Shown piece after piece: positions 8,465 to 14,652 of a stretch of DNA of 15,937 bases. Source of the DNA: Lentisphaeria bacterium (lineage in GTDB: Bacteria; Verrucomicrobiota; Lentisphaeria; Oligosphaerales; Oligosphaeraceae); assembly GCA_024405235.1 (NCBI GenBank), contig JAKSPA010000009.1, positions 1 to 15,937 on the forward strand, in the 5' to 3' direction. Each line of letters opens with the position of its first letter. Position 1 is the first letter of the stretch. Made by a program: the position numbers and the translations under genes. Below the pieces are notes generated by a model. The model had not been told where the DNA came from. It searched no databases and worked only from the letters and a program-made list of their open reading frames with translations.

Positions 8465-9845
8465 GGCAAACAACACGACGATGGCGCGCGAAATGCTCGC
8501 AGGCGTCACGACATTCTTGGCGATGGCCTACATTCTGGCCGTCAATCCGTCAATCCTCAGCGCATCAGGCATGCCGTCTGGCGGCATCTTCATCGCCACG
8601 GCCCTGGCATCGTTCGTCGGAACCTGCTTCATGGCGTTCTTCGCCAACTATCCTTTCGCGCTTGCGCCTGGAATGGGCCTCAACGCATACTTTGCGTTCA
8701 CTGTCGTGCTAGGCATGGGTTATTCATGGCAGATCGCTCTCATGGCCGTCTTCGTGGAGGGACTGATTTTCCTTGCGCTTTCGCTGACGAAGGTTCGCGA
8801 AAGCCTCTTCAACTGCATTCCGCTCCCGCTTAAGAGCGCGGTCAGCGTAGGAATCGGACTCTTCATCGCTTTCATCGCACTGCAGGGCGCCCATGTCATT
8901 GTTGACAATCCCGCCACGCTGGTGTCGTTCCAGAGCTTCAACAGCGGCAATATCCACAACCACGGCATCTGTGCCGTTCTGGCCATCGTTGGAACGATTG
9001 TCACAGGTTGGCTCATCTACAAGAATGTGCGCGGTGGAATTCTTCTTGGCATCCTGATCACATGGATTCTCGGAATCATCGCGCAGTTGGCAGGACTCTA
9101 TGTCATTGAGCCGACGGCTGGATGCTATTCGCTCATCCCGTCGCTTTCTTTCGATACCTTCAAGTCCTCCTTCAGTGAATTCACGAACATCTTCGGAGCG
9201 CTCTTCACGCCAGACAAATGGACGCTCCGCGATTGCCCCGATACAGGATTCGCACTGCTTAAGTCGCTTAATTTCGTAGTCGTCATCTTCGCCTTCATGT
9301 TCGTTGACATCTTCGATACGATGGGCACGCTCATCGGCGTTTCCACAAAGGCCGAAATGCTTGACAAGGACGGCCATCTGCCACGCATCAAGGGCGCTCT
9401 GCTTTCAGATGCTCTCGCGACCACAGCAGGCGCAGTGCTTGGCACTTCCACCGTCACCACTTTCGTCGAATCCGCTTCCGGCGTGAGCGAAGGCGGCCGC
9501 ACTGGCTTGACCGCTCTGACAACGGCCTTCCTCTTCCTCATCTCCATTCTCTTCGCGCCCATCTTCCTTGCGATTCCTGCATTCGCGACCGCTCCAGCGC
9601 TCATCATCGTCGGTTTCTATATGTTCACTGGCGTCAAGAGCATCAATTTCGATGACTATCTCAATTCGATTCCATGCTATCTGACGATTCTGGTCATGCC
9701 GTTGGCATACAGCATCTCGGAAGGCATCTGTGCAGGCGTCATCTCCTGGACGATTCTGAATTTCTTCTCACCGCGCCGCAAGGCCATCAATCCGCTCATG
9801 TACGTGCTGACCATCCTCTTCCTGGCGAAGTACGTCATGCTGTAA
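8442..9845 (+). CDS. AzgA-type NCS2 purine permease (adenine/guanine/hypoxanthine)
   Basis: It is an inner-membrane proton-coupled nucleobase importer of the AzgA branch (relatives are E. coli AdeP/GhxP and B. subtilis PbuG). The protein has 467 aa, near the family norm of about 430-490, and is hydrophobic with about 12-14 membrane segments. Diagnostic motifs: TTFLAMAYILAVNPSIL in the first segment, FALAPGMGLNAYFAFTVV near 76-93, FVDIFDTMGTLIGVSTKAEM near 287-306, and TSTVTTFVESASGVSEGGRTG near 335-355, which carries the conserved acidic substrate-site residues. The substrate among adenine, guanine and hypoxanthine cannot be read from the sequence, but the upstream adenine deaminase favours adenine. 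Codons are strongly C-ending (ATC, GTC, TTC, CTC), a bias shared with yebC and unlike recC, which suggests good expression. The start ATG lacks its own Shine-Dalgarno site (see the leader ORF). Confidence 0.93.
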   Translation: MKDFFKLKANNTTMAREMLAGVTTFLAMAYILAVNPSILSASGMPSGGIFIATALASFVGTCFMAFFANYPFALAPGMGLNAYFAFTVVLGMGYSWQIALMAVFVEGLIFLALSLTKVRESLFNCIPLPLKSAVSVGIGLFIAFIALQGAHVIVDNPATLVSFQSFNSGNIHNHGICAVLAIVGTIVTGWLIYKNVRGGILLGILITWILGIIAQLAGLYVIEPTAGCYSLIPSLSFDTFKSSFSEFTNIFGALFTPDKWTLRDCPDTGFALLKSLNFVVVIFAFMFVDIFDTMGTLIGVSTKAEMLDKDGHLPRIKGALLSDALATTAGAVLGTSTVTTFVESASGVSEGGRTGLTALTTAFLFLISILFAPIFLAIPAFATAPALIIVGFYMFTGVKSINFDDYLNSIPCYLTILVMPLAYSISEGICAGVISWTILNFFSPRRKAINPLMYVLTILFLAKYVML

Positions 9846-9861
9846 AACGCCGCGTCATGGT

Positions 9862-9888
9862 CATGGGGCCTTGTGCATCATGGCCATG
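9862..9888. other. Imperfect inverted repeat after the permease gene
   Basis: CATGG (9862-9866) plus CC (9869-9870) pairs with GGCCATG (9882-9888), leaving a two-base bulge and an 11-base loop. It is the first of three hairpin-capable segments in this convergent gap. It is the weakest of the three and may be chance. Confidence 0.3.
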
Positions 9889-9896
9889 GAAAGAGA

Positions 9897-9942
9897 ACGG
9901 CTTGCCCGCTGTGGCTGAACATATTCCCACAGTGCAAGCCGT
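9897..9942. terminator. Long hairpin in the convergent permease/dsbD gap
   Basis: ACGGCTTGC (9897-9905) pairs perfectly with GCAAGCCGT (9934-9942). Inside it CTGTGG (9909-9914) pairs with CCACAG (9927-9932) across a CCG/T bulge, around a 12-base loop. No T-tract follows on either strand, so it is not a textbook intrinsic terminator. Position between two convergent genes suggests a 3'-end structure serving one or both. Confidence 0.5.
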
Positions 9943-9947
9943 CTGAC

Positions 9948-9982
9948 GCATGCCGTAGGCCGTTTCGACGGCGACGGCATGC
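9948..9982. terminator. Very stable hairpin just past the dsbD stop (convergent gap)
   Basis: GCATGCCGT (9948-9956) pairs with ACGGCATGC (9974-9982), and inside it GCCGT (9959-9963) pairs with ACGGC (9968-9972) around a TTCG loop. That makes 14 base pairs with one small internal bulge. It lies 10 bp beyond the dsbD stop codon and 100 bp after the permease stop. T-tracts are absent on both strands. It could act as a bidirectional terminator or an RNA-stabilising 3' end, or belong to a palindromic repeat family. Confidence 0.5.
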
Positions 9983-9992
9983 GAATGGATAT

Positions 9993-11489
9993 TTACTGGG
10001 GAATAAGCAGAATATAGGTCGGCATGCCTTTTATGCCGTATGCGTCTGCAAGCGACTGGTTGTCCTTGCTGTCGGCCTGAATGGCGACGCAGTGGAAATC
10101 GCCGAGCCTTTCAAGCACTTTTGTGTTTCTGAAGGTCTTTGCGTCCATAAGATCGCACGCTTTGCACGATACGCCCCAGAAATCCAGAAGGACAGGTTTC
10201 TTGTCGGTAGCGGCTTCGTCGATGGCTGCGTAGTAGTCGCTTCGCCATAAGTCGTCATGCTGTTTTTCGTTGCGGAGAAGTTTGACGCCATTCCATAAAG
10301 TATAGGCGGCGAATAGCAGAATGATGATTCCGAAGGCCTTTTTCGTATAGTTCATCCACGCGCCTGGTTTTGGCATAGCACCGATTCCTGCGCCGAGAAG
10401 CGGCCATGGCAGGCCGAGACCGATTCCAAGAAGGAACGGCAGGATGAGAGCGGCGGTATTGCTGTCTGCGAAAAGCCGTGTTGACAGAATAAGCACCCAA
10501 ATGAGCACGGGTGCCACGCATGCTCCGGCCATCAGTGCGGCGAGCACTCCGAGAAGAGAAGCGGCCGCGCACGATCCTCCAGTACAGTTGAATTTCGCAA
10601 GAGAGCGGAAGCGTGAGAGATCGATCAGCAGGCAGTTGAACATAGCCAGAGCAAGCAGCACGAATACGGCCGCGAGGACGAATTGGAAGACCGCGCTGCT
10701 GTTTATCGCGCCGAAACGTCCGCCGAAGGCGACGACGATTGCTCCTGCAAGACCATACGTGAGCGCCATTGCGCCGCCGTAGCAACCGCCGAGCATTGCG
10801 CCGCGCAATCGTCCGTTGCCAGCGCTTTTTGCGCCAAGAACGCCGAGCGTGATCGGAATCATCGGCAGAACGCATGGCGTGAGATTAAGGGCGATTCCGA
10901 GAATGATTGTAAGCAGGCAGGCAAGCAGCCATCCGCCTCTGGCGAATACGCGTTCCAAGAGGTTCCACTGTCTTGTTTTCCCCTCGAAAGAATCAAAGAT
11001 CCAATTCAGAAAATCGTTCGCGTTGTGGTAGCCTGTCAACTGTTCGGAGACTCTGAAACCGTCTGGAATGACAGCGGCGACGGCTTTCTGCAACGCGGGT
11101 GGCGTGTCGCCGATTGTTGCCTGAACAGTTTGCGGCATGTAGCAAATGTCGTCCGTGCAGCCTTGGAATGTGGCGGATATTTCAGCGGGCGGCGCAGGAG
11201 GATCGATCGTCCAGATGAAATAAATGGAAAAGGGTTCATTCGTAGAGGAGACGTTCGAATCGGAAAGGGCCATTTCTGTCGTCAGCGTAGAGGAAAAGCC
11301 ATCCGGCAGCGAAAGCTCGAGAGACTCGGAATCGACATGTCCGTCCTGCGGACCGTGGATTGTCAATTGCGCGTACTGTTTTCCGTTGTTTTCAAGTACG
11401 CTCAGTTCGGCCGTGAACGGCGATTCGGCAAAGAACGGCGTTGACAGCAGAAGAAGGGCAAGAAGCGTTTTAGCGTATCTTTCTACCAT
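9993..11489 (-). CDS. dsbD: Thiol:disulfide interchange protein DsbD, short C-terminus
   Basis: It passes electrons from cytoplasmic thioredoxin across the inner membrane to periplasmic thiol proteins. All three modules are present. A signal peptide (KTLLALLLLSTPFFA) leads to the alpha domain with FQGCTDDICYMP (Cys111, Cys116). A hydrophobic core of about eight segments carries NLTPCVLPM (Cys206) and GACVAPVL (Cys324). The thioredoxin-like gamma domain has FWGVSCKAC (Cys442, Cys445). An extra cysteine pair, CTGGSC, lies near 302-307. The protein stops right after the cis-proline strand (GMPTYILLIPQ), so the last strand and helix of the thioredoxin fold, about 30 residues, are missing. Start: I choose ATG 11489 (498 aa) because GGAG stands nine bases upstream and it opens the signal peptide. 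ATG 11504 would add five residues. The start overlaps the Nudix stop as ATGGTAG, implying coupled translation. Confidence 0.9.
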   Translation of the reverse strand: MVERYAKTLLALLLLSTPFFAESPFTAELSVLENNGKQYAQLTIHGPQDGHVDSESLELSLPDGFSSTLTTEMALSDSNVSSTNEPFSIYFIWTIDPPAPPAEISATFQGCTDDICYMPQTVQATIGDTPPALQKAVAAVIPDGFRVSEQLTGYHNANDFLNWIFDSFEGKTRQWNLLERVFARGGWLLACLLTIILGIALNLTPCVLPMIPITLGVLGAKSAGNGRLRGAMLGGCYGGAMALTYGLAGAIVVAFGGRFGAINSSAVFQFVLAAVFVLLALAMFNCLLIDLSRFRSLAKFNCTGGSCAAASLLGVLAALMAGACVAPVLIWVLILSTRLFADSNTAALILPFLLGIGLGLPWPLLGAGIGAMPKPGAWMNYTKKAFGIIILLFAAYTLWNGVKLLRNEKQHDDLWRSDYYAAIDEAATDKKPVLLDFWGVSCKACDLMDAKTFRNTKVLERLGDFHCVAIQADSKDNQSLADAYGIKGMPTYILLIPQ

Positions 11490-11977
11490 CTTGAGTAGCT
11501 CCATGAAAGCGGACGCGAGTTTTCGTAAGGCATATATCCGTGGAAAGGTCTTGGATCGCCGTCAAAGACAAGCGGCAGGAAGTATTTGTCTCCTTCCCAC
11601 ATTGGATATTTGGAAAAATCAGCGAGAGGAATCCACGATAGTGTGCCCTCTTCGTTTTGGGAGAGCGGCGTTCCCTTGAAACCAGTCACAAGGAAAATGA
11701 AGGCGAACCAATCTTCGCCATGCGGCCCGAAGCCTGTCCAGTTCACTGTGCCGCGCAGCTGCATGGCGGTGACTTCCAGCGTCGATTCTTCGCGGATTTC
11801 ACGGACGAGTCCCGCTGCGGCGTCCTCGTTGGGTTCCAAATGACCGCCCAGTCCGTTGTATTTGCCGAACTGTTCGTCGCTTTTGCGTGCAATGCGATGT
11901 GTTAGAAGCACGGATTTTCCGTCAGGCGAGAGGATGTATCCGAGGGTGCTGAGAATTGGACAATAGTTTTTTGACAT
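11483..11977 (-). CDS. Nudix hydrolase, MutT/8-oxo-dGTP diphosphatase-like
   Basis: It is a 164-aa single-domain Nudix protein, cytosolic, hydrolysing a nucleoside diphosphate linked to another moiety. The Nudix box runs from Gly45 to Leu67: GGHLEPNE, then R59-E60, then E63-E64. The usual Gly after the EE pair is replaced by Thr (REESTL), a mild departure. All metal-binding glutamates are kept. YNGLGGHLEP together with the later PMWEGDKYFLPLVF segment resembles oxidised-purine-nucleotide (8-oxo-dGTP) diphosphatases, but substrate cannot be settled from sequence. The gene begins 10 bp after the pseudouridine synthase stop and its own stop overlaps the dsbD start by 7 bases, so it is the third gene of a four-gene run. 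No strong ribosome-binding site is visible. Confidence 0.88.
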   Translation of the reverse strand: MSKNYCPILSTLGYILSPDGKSVLLTHRIARKSDEQFGKYNGLGGHLEPNEDAAAGLVREIREESTLEVTAMQLRGTVNWTGFGPHGEDWFAFIFLVTGFKGTPLSQNEEGTLSWIPLADFSKYPMWEGDKYFLPLVFDGDPRPFHGYMPYENSRPLSWSYSRW

Positions 11978-11987
11978 GGCTGAATTG

Positions 11988-12635
11988 CTACAGCTGCATA
12001 TTTGAATGCACTTTTATGATTTCTTTTGAGACAGGATGTGGAAATTCCAGCGAGTAGGAGAGCAGGGCGATGCCGCCGTCGGGGGCGTTAGCGAGCGAGT
12101 CGCGCGATGCGCCGTATTTCAGATCGCCGCAGATCGGAAGTCCCGCATGGGAAAGCTGCGCGCGAATCTGATGGTAGCGTCCTGTTTCAAGTTTTATTTC
12201 AAGAAGGGCCTTGCCGTCACGGATTTCCAATGTCCTATATGATAGACGGCACGGTTTTGCGTTTTCAACGCTTCGCGGAACGATGCGTGCGCGAAAATCG
12301 TCGTGAAGAATAAAATCTTCAAGTGTTGCTTCCGTGTGCGATGGAATTCCTTCTACCAAGGCACGATAGATTTTGCCGATGCCTTTGTCCCGCTGGAGGG
12401 CATTCAGTCGCTGCAGCGCCTTGGAGGTCCTTGCGAAAAGCACCGCGCCGCCGACGACGCGGTCTATGCGATGCACGGCTTCAAGAAAGACGGCGCCTGG
12501 TTTGCTGAAGCGCTCCTTGATGAAAGCCTTGCCGCTCTCTTCCAAGGAGGGTTCGGCTGTGCCGGAGGGTTGCGTAAGCAGCCCCCACGGCTTGTCAAGC
12601 ACGAGCAGATGATTGTCTAGATAAAGCGGTTCCAA
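11988..12635 (-). CDS. RluA-family RNA pseudouridine synthase, TTG start
   Basis: It isomerises uridine to pseudouridine in rRNA or tRNA. The protein has 215 aa: a bare catalytic domain without an S4 RNA-binding domain. Motifs: LYLDNHLLVLDKPWGLLTQPSG at the N-terminus; HRIDRVVGGAVLFART at 55-70, with catalytic Asp58 (family HRLDRxTSG, here VVGG in place of TSG); KIYRALVEG near 108; and the RluA signature GRYHQIRAQLSHAGLPICGDLKYG near 167-190. The start codon is TTG at 12635. No ATG or GTG lies in frame nearby upstream, and this start places the first strand at the family position. An AAGAAAGA stretch about 11 bases upstream may be the ribosome site. It begins 28 bp after the epimerase-like gene and ends 10 bp before the Nudix gene. 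The target RNA (RluA, RluC, RluD or TruC type) cannot be told. Confidence 0.9.
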   Translation of the reverse strand: MEPLYLDNHLLVLDKPWGLLTQPSGTAEPSLEESGKAFIKERFSKPGAVFLEAVHRIDRVVGGAVLFARTSKALQRLNALQRDKGIGKIYRALVEGIPSHTEATLEDFILHDDFRARIVPRSVENAKPCRLSYRTLEIRDGKALLEIKLETGRYHQIRAQLSHAGLPICGDLKYGASRDSLANAPDGGIALLSYSLEFPHPVSKEIIKVHSNMQL

Positions 12636-12663
12636 AAGCGGGATGTCTTTCTTGTTGTCGCGA

Positions 12664-13515
12664 TTACGCGTTCGCCCATTTCTGCAGGTTCACGATTGTT
12701 TCGCGGATGTCGCGCGCCTGCTCTTCGTTCTCACCGATTTCACGTTCGATGATGAATTCGCCGTCGAATCCGATGGAAAGGAGTTTCTTGACGAATACAG
12801 GATAGTTGACAAGGCCCTGGCCGACTTGCTTTTCAGGGCCGAGACTCTGGCCGTTCGTCGGGACCGCGCCGTCTTTGACATGGATGTTGCGGACATATTT
12901 GCCGAAAACGTCCAGCGCGTCGATGGGATTGCCCTTGCCGTAGAGGAGCAAGTTTGCTGGATCGAGATTGATGCCAAGATTGTCGAGCCCCAGCGATTCC
13001 AGTCTCTGTATTGCGCGGAGAAGCGTGACGGGAGTCTCCTGTCCAGTCTCGAACCAGAACTGTATGCCGAGATCCTTGCAGTACTGGGCGACTTCTGCGA
13101 TTGCGAGCACGGTCGGCAGGAACTCTGCGTCAGTCATGTTTTCAGGAATGAAGCCGCAGTGCGTGATGATTGCAGGCAGACCTAGTTCCTTTGCCATGTC
13201 GGCGCCGTGGCAGAGGTCTCTGATTCGCTGATAGCGATATGGCGCGGGAACAAGGCCCATCGAGACAGGCCCCTCTGTGAAGTTCCAGAACACTTTGCCG
13301 CTGTAGCCAGCCCACCATGCGGAGGGCTGGACGTCCTTCGCGGCCATCTGCTCGCGGATCGTCGCCGCGATGGCTTTCCAATCGCCGTCGTAAACGTTCA
13401 TGTCCCATGTGCAAATCTGGCATGTGTGCAAGCCAAACGAGTTGAGACGATCGAAAACGTGTGAAAAATCTGTCGTTTTCTGTACTGGAATTATGCTTCC
13501 GATTTTGAGATCCAT
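12664..13515 (-). CDS. Sugar-phosphate isomerase/epimerase-like TIM barrel (xylose isomerase-like)
   Basis: It is a 283-aa AP-endonuclease-2/xylose-isomerase-like barrel, probably a cytosolic metal-dependent sugar or polyol isomerase/epimerase. Likely metal ligands lie at the family positions: Glu in WFETGQE (Glu156), Asp in NLDPANLL (Asp185), His in IHVKDG (about 209) and Glu in IIEREIG (about 257). THCGFIPEN near 120 fits the barrel's third-to-fourth strand loop. The N-terminus (DLKIGSIIP) is the first strand, so ATG 13515 is well placed, with AAGGAA six bases upstream. It is the first gene of a leftward four-gene run ending in dsbD. No sugar transporter or kinase is nearby, so the substrate is unknown. 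Members of this superfamily are often over-specified in databases, so I keep the name generic. Confidence 0.85.
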   Translation of the reverse strand: MDLKIGSIIPVQKTTDFSHVFDRLNSFGLHTCQICTWDMNVYDGDWKAIAATIREQMAAKDVQPSAWWAGYSGKVFWNFTEGPVSMGLVPAPYRYQRIRDLCHGADMAKELGLPAIITHCGFIPENMTDAEFLPTVLAIAEVAQYCKDLGIQFWFETGQETPVTLLRAIQRLESLGLDNLGINLDPANLLLYGKGNPIDALDVFGKYVRNIHVKDGAVPTNGQSLGPEKQVGQGLVNYPVFVKKLLSIGFDGEFIIEREIGENEEQARDIRETIVNLQKWANA

Positions 13516-13716
13516 GGTGGTTTCCTTTTTGCAAATGGTTATGACGTATTTAAGATTTTTGCTTAATTTAAACGATAATTTAGCAAGTATATGCCAAGTA
13601 TGATTATTTTTCCATGCATAGTTGTTGGCAAAATCCGGTAGAGGATTTAAATTTTGTTGTTTGACCTAATCCGTTTTATTCAACCATAACCCCAAAATAA
13701 GGAGAGTCCATCTCTT
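13516..13716. promoter_or_regulatory. Divergent AT-rich region, epimerase-like gene / yebC
   Basis: These 201 bp separate two divergent genes. They contain the epimerase ribosome site (reverse strand, AAGGAA), two copies of CAAGTAT at 13584-13590 and 13595-13601 (11 bp apart, one helical turn), and the proposed yebC promoter near the right end. I cannot assign the leftward promoter boxes with confidence. Confidence 0.4.
13661..13690 (+). promoter_or_regulatory. Candidate sigma70-type promoter of yebC
   Basis: TTGACC (13661-13666, 5 of 6 consensus) and CATAAC (13685-13690, 4 of 6) are separated by 18 bp. A start site near 13697 would give a leader of only about 20 bases, beginning just before the ribosome site AAGGAGA (13699-13705), which is 11 bases from the ATG. 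The -10 match is modest. Confidence 0.4.
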
Positions 13717-14484
13717 ATGTCAGGACATAATAAATGGTCGTCCATTAAACACAAGAAGGGCGCCGCAGACGCAAAGCGCGGTGCTATTTTCTCCCGCGTT
13801 TCCAAAGAAATCATCCAGGCCGCACGTGAAGGTGGCGGCGATCCCGATCTGAACGCGCGTCTGCGCGCTGCAATCGCGGCGGCAAAGGCAGCCAACATGC
13901 CTAACGACAATATCGACCGCGCAATCAAGAAGGGAACTGGTGCTCTCGGCGGCGCTGCCATCGAAGAATTCACCTACGAAGGCTACGCAGCAGGCGGTGT
14001 TTCTGTCATCGTCAACTGCATGTCCGACAACAAGAACCGTTGCGCGTCCGATATCCGCAGCTTCTTCACCCGCCACAACTGCAAGCTGGGCGGCTCTGGC
14101 GCTGTCTCCTACAAGTTCAAGCGCAAGTCCAAGTTCGTCATCGAAGGCGACTGGGCGGATGAAGACAAACTGACCGAACTCATGATGGAGGCTGACGCTC
14201 CCGTCGATGATATTCAGGTGGATGACGGCGTTGCCGAAATCATCGCCGCTCCCGATGGCTTCGCGAAGATCCTTGGCATCTTCGAGGCAAACGGCATTGT
14301 TCCTACCGAATCCACACTGGCGATGATTCCCGATTCGACCACCATGGTTTCCGAAATCAATGTCGCCAAGAGCGTCCAGAAGTTCGTTGACGCTCTGGAA
14401 GAGTATGACGACTGCCAGGCAGTCTATCACGACATGGAGATTTCTGACGAAGTCGCCGAGGCTCTCGCCGCCGAAGAGGAGTAA
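13717..14484 (+). CDS. yebC: YebC/PmpR family protein (TACO1 homologue)
   Basis: The protein has 255 aa, close to the usual 240-250. It opens with the signature MSGHNKWSSIKHKKGAADAKRG, then IFSRVSKEIIQAAREGGGDPDLN, NMPNDNIDRAIKKGTG and EFTYEGYAAGGVSVIVNCMSDNKNR, all diagnostic of YebC. The family was annotated as a DNA-binding transcriptional regulator. More recent work on YebC and mitochondrial TACO1 points to a role on the ribosome in translating difficult (polyproline) stretches. The acidic C-terminal tail (SDEVAEALAAEEE) is common in the family. AAGGAGA at 13699-13705 is the ribosome site. Codons are strongly C-ending, consistent with high expression. A clear terminator follows 22 bp after the stop, and the upstream gene is divergent, so it looks monocistronic. 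In many bacteria yebC neighbours ruvC/ruvAB; that is not seen here. Confidence 0.96.
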   Translation: MSGHNKWSSIKHKKGAADAKRGAIFSRVSKEIIQAAREGGGDPDLNARLRAAIAAAKAANMPNDNIDRAIKKGTGALGGAAIEEFTYEGYAAGGVSVIVNCMSDNKNRCASDIRSFFTRHNCKLGGSGAVSYKFKRKSKFVIEGDWADEDKLTELMMEADAPVDDIQVDDGVAEIIAAPDGFAKILGIFEANGIVPTESTLAMIPDSTTMVSEINVAKSVQKFVDALEEYDDCQAVYHDMEISDEVAEALAAEEE

Positions 14485-14506
14485 TAACTTCCTCAATCCG
14501 AAAATC

Positions 14507-14539
14507 GCCGCAGGTCCCTTTGAACCTGCGGCTTTTTTT
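14507..14539 (+). terminator. Rho-independent terminator of yebC
   Basis: GCCGCAGGT (14507-14515) pairs perfectly with ACCTGCGGC (14524-14532) around an 8-base loop and is followed directly by seven T residues (14533-14539). It lies 22 bp after the yebC stop codon. This is the clearest intrinsic terminator in the window. Confidence 0.92.
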
Positions 14540-14652
14540 GTCTCAAAGGGCAAAAAAAACATTCTGAGGATAAGCGGTGTGTCAAGTGTAGTTTACATTA
14601 TTGGAATATAAGAGAATCAGTGCTTTTCAAGGAGACAAAAGGAGGCAAGCAG

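Noticed and set aside
9846..9992. Continuation of dsbD past its stop as a recent nonsense mutation
   Set aside because: Reading on in frame gives a short Arg/Pro-rich peptide with no likeness to the missing thioredoxin C-terminus, so a single-base stop does not explain the short end.
10683..11444. 253-codon plus-strand frame opposite dsbD
   Set aside because: It is the antisense of the dsbD alpha and membrane domains. The product is rich in Arg and Cys with no family resemblance.
13720..14562. 280-codon minus-strand frame covering the whole of yebC
   Set aside because: yebC is unmistakable on the plus strand. Its C-ending codons give G-starting codons in the opposite frame, which suppresses stops. 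The antisense product has no recognisable domain.
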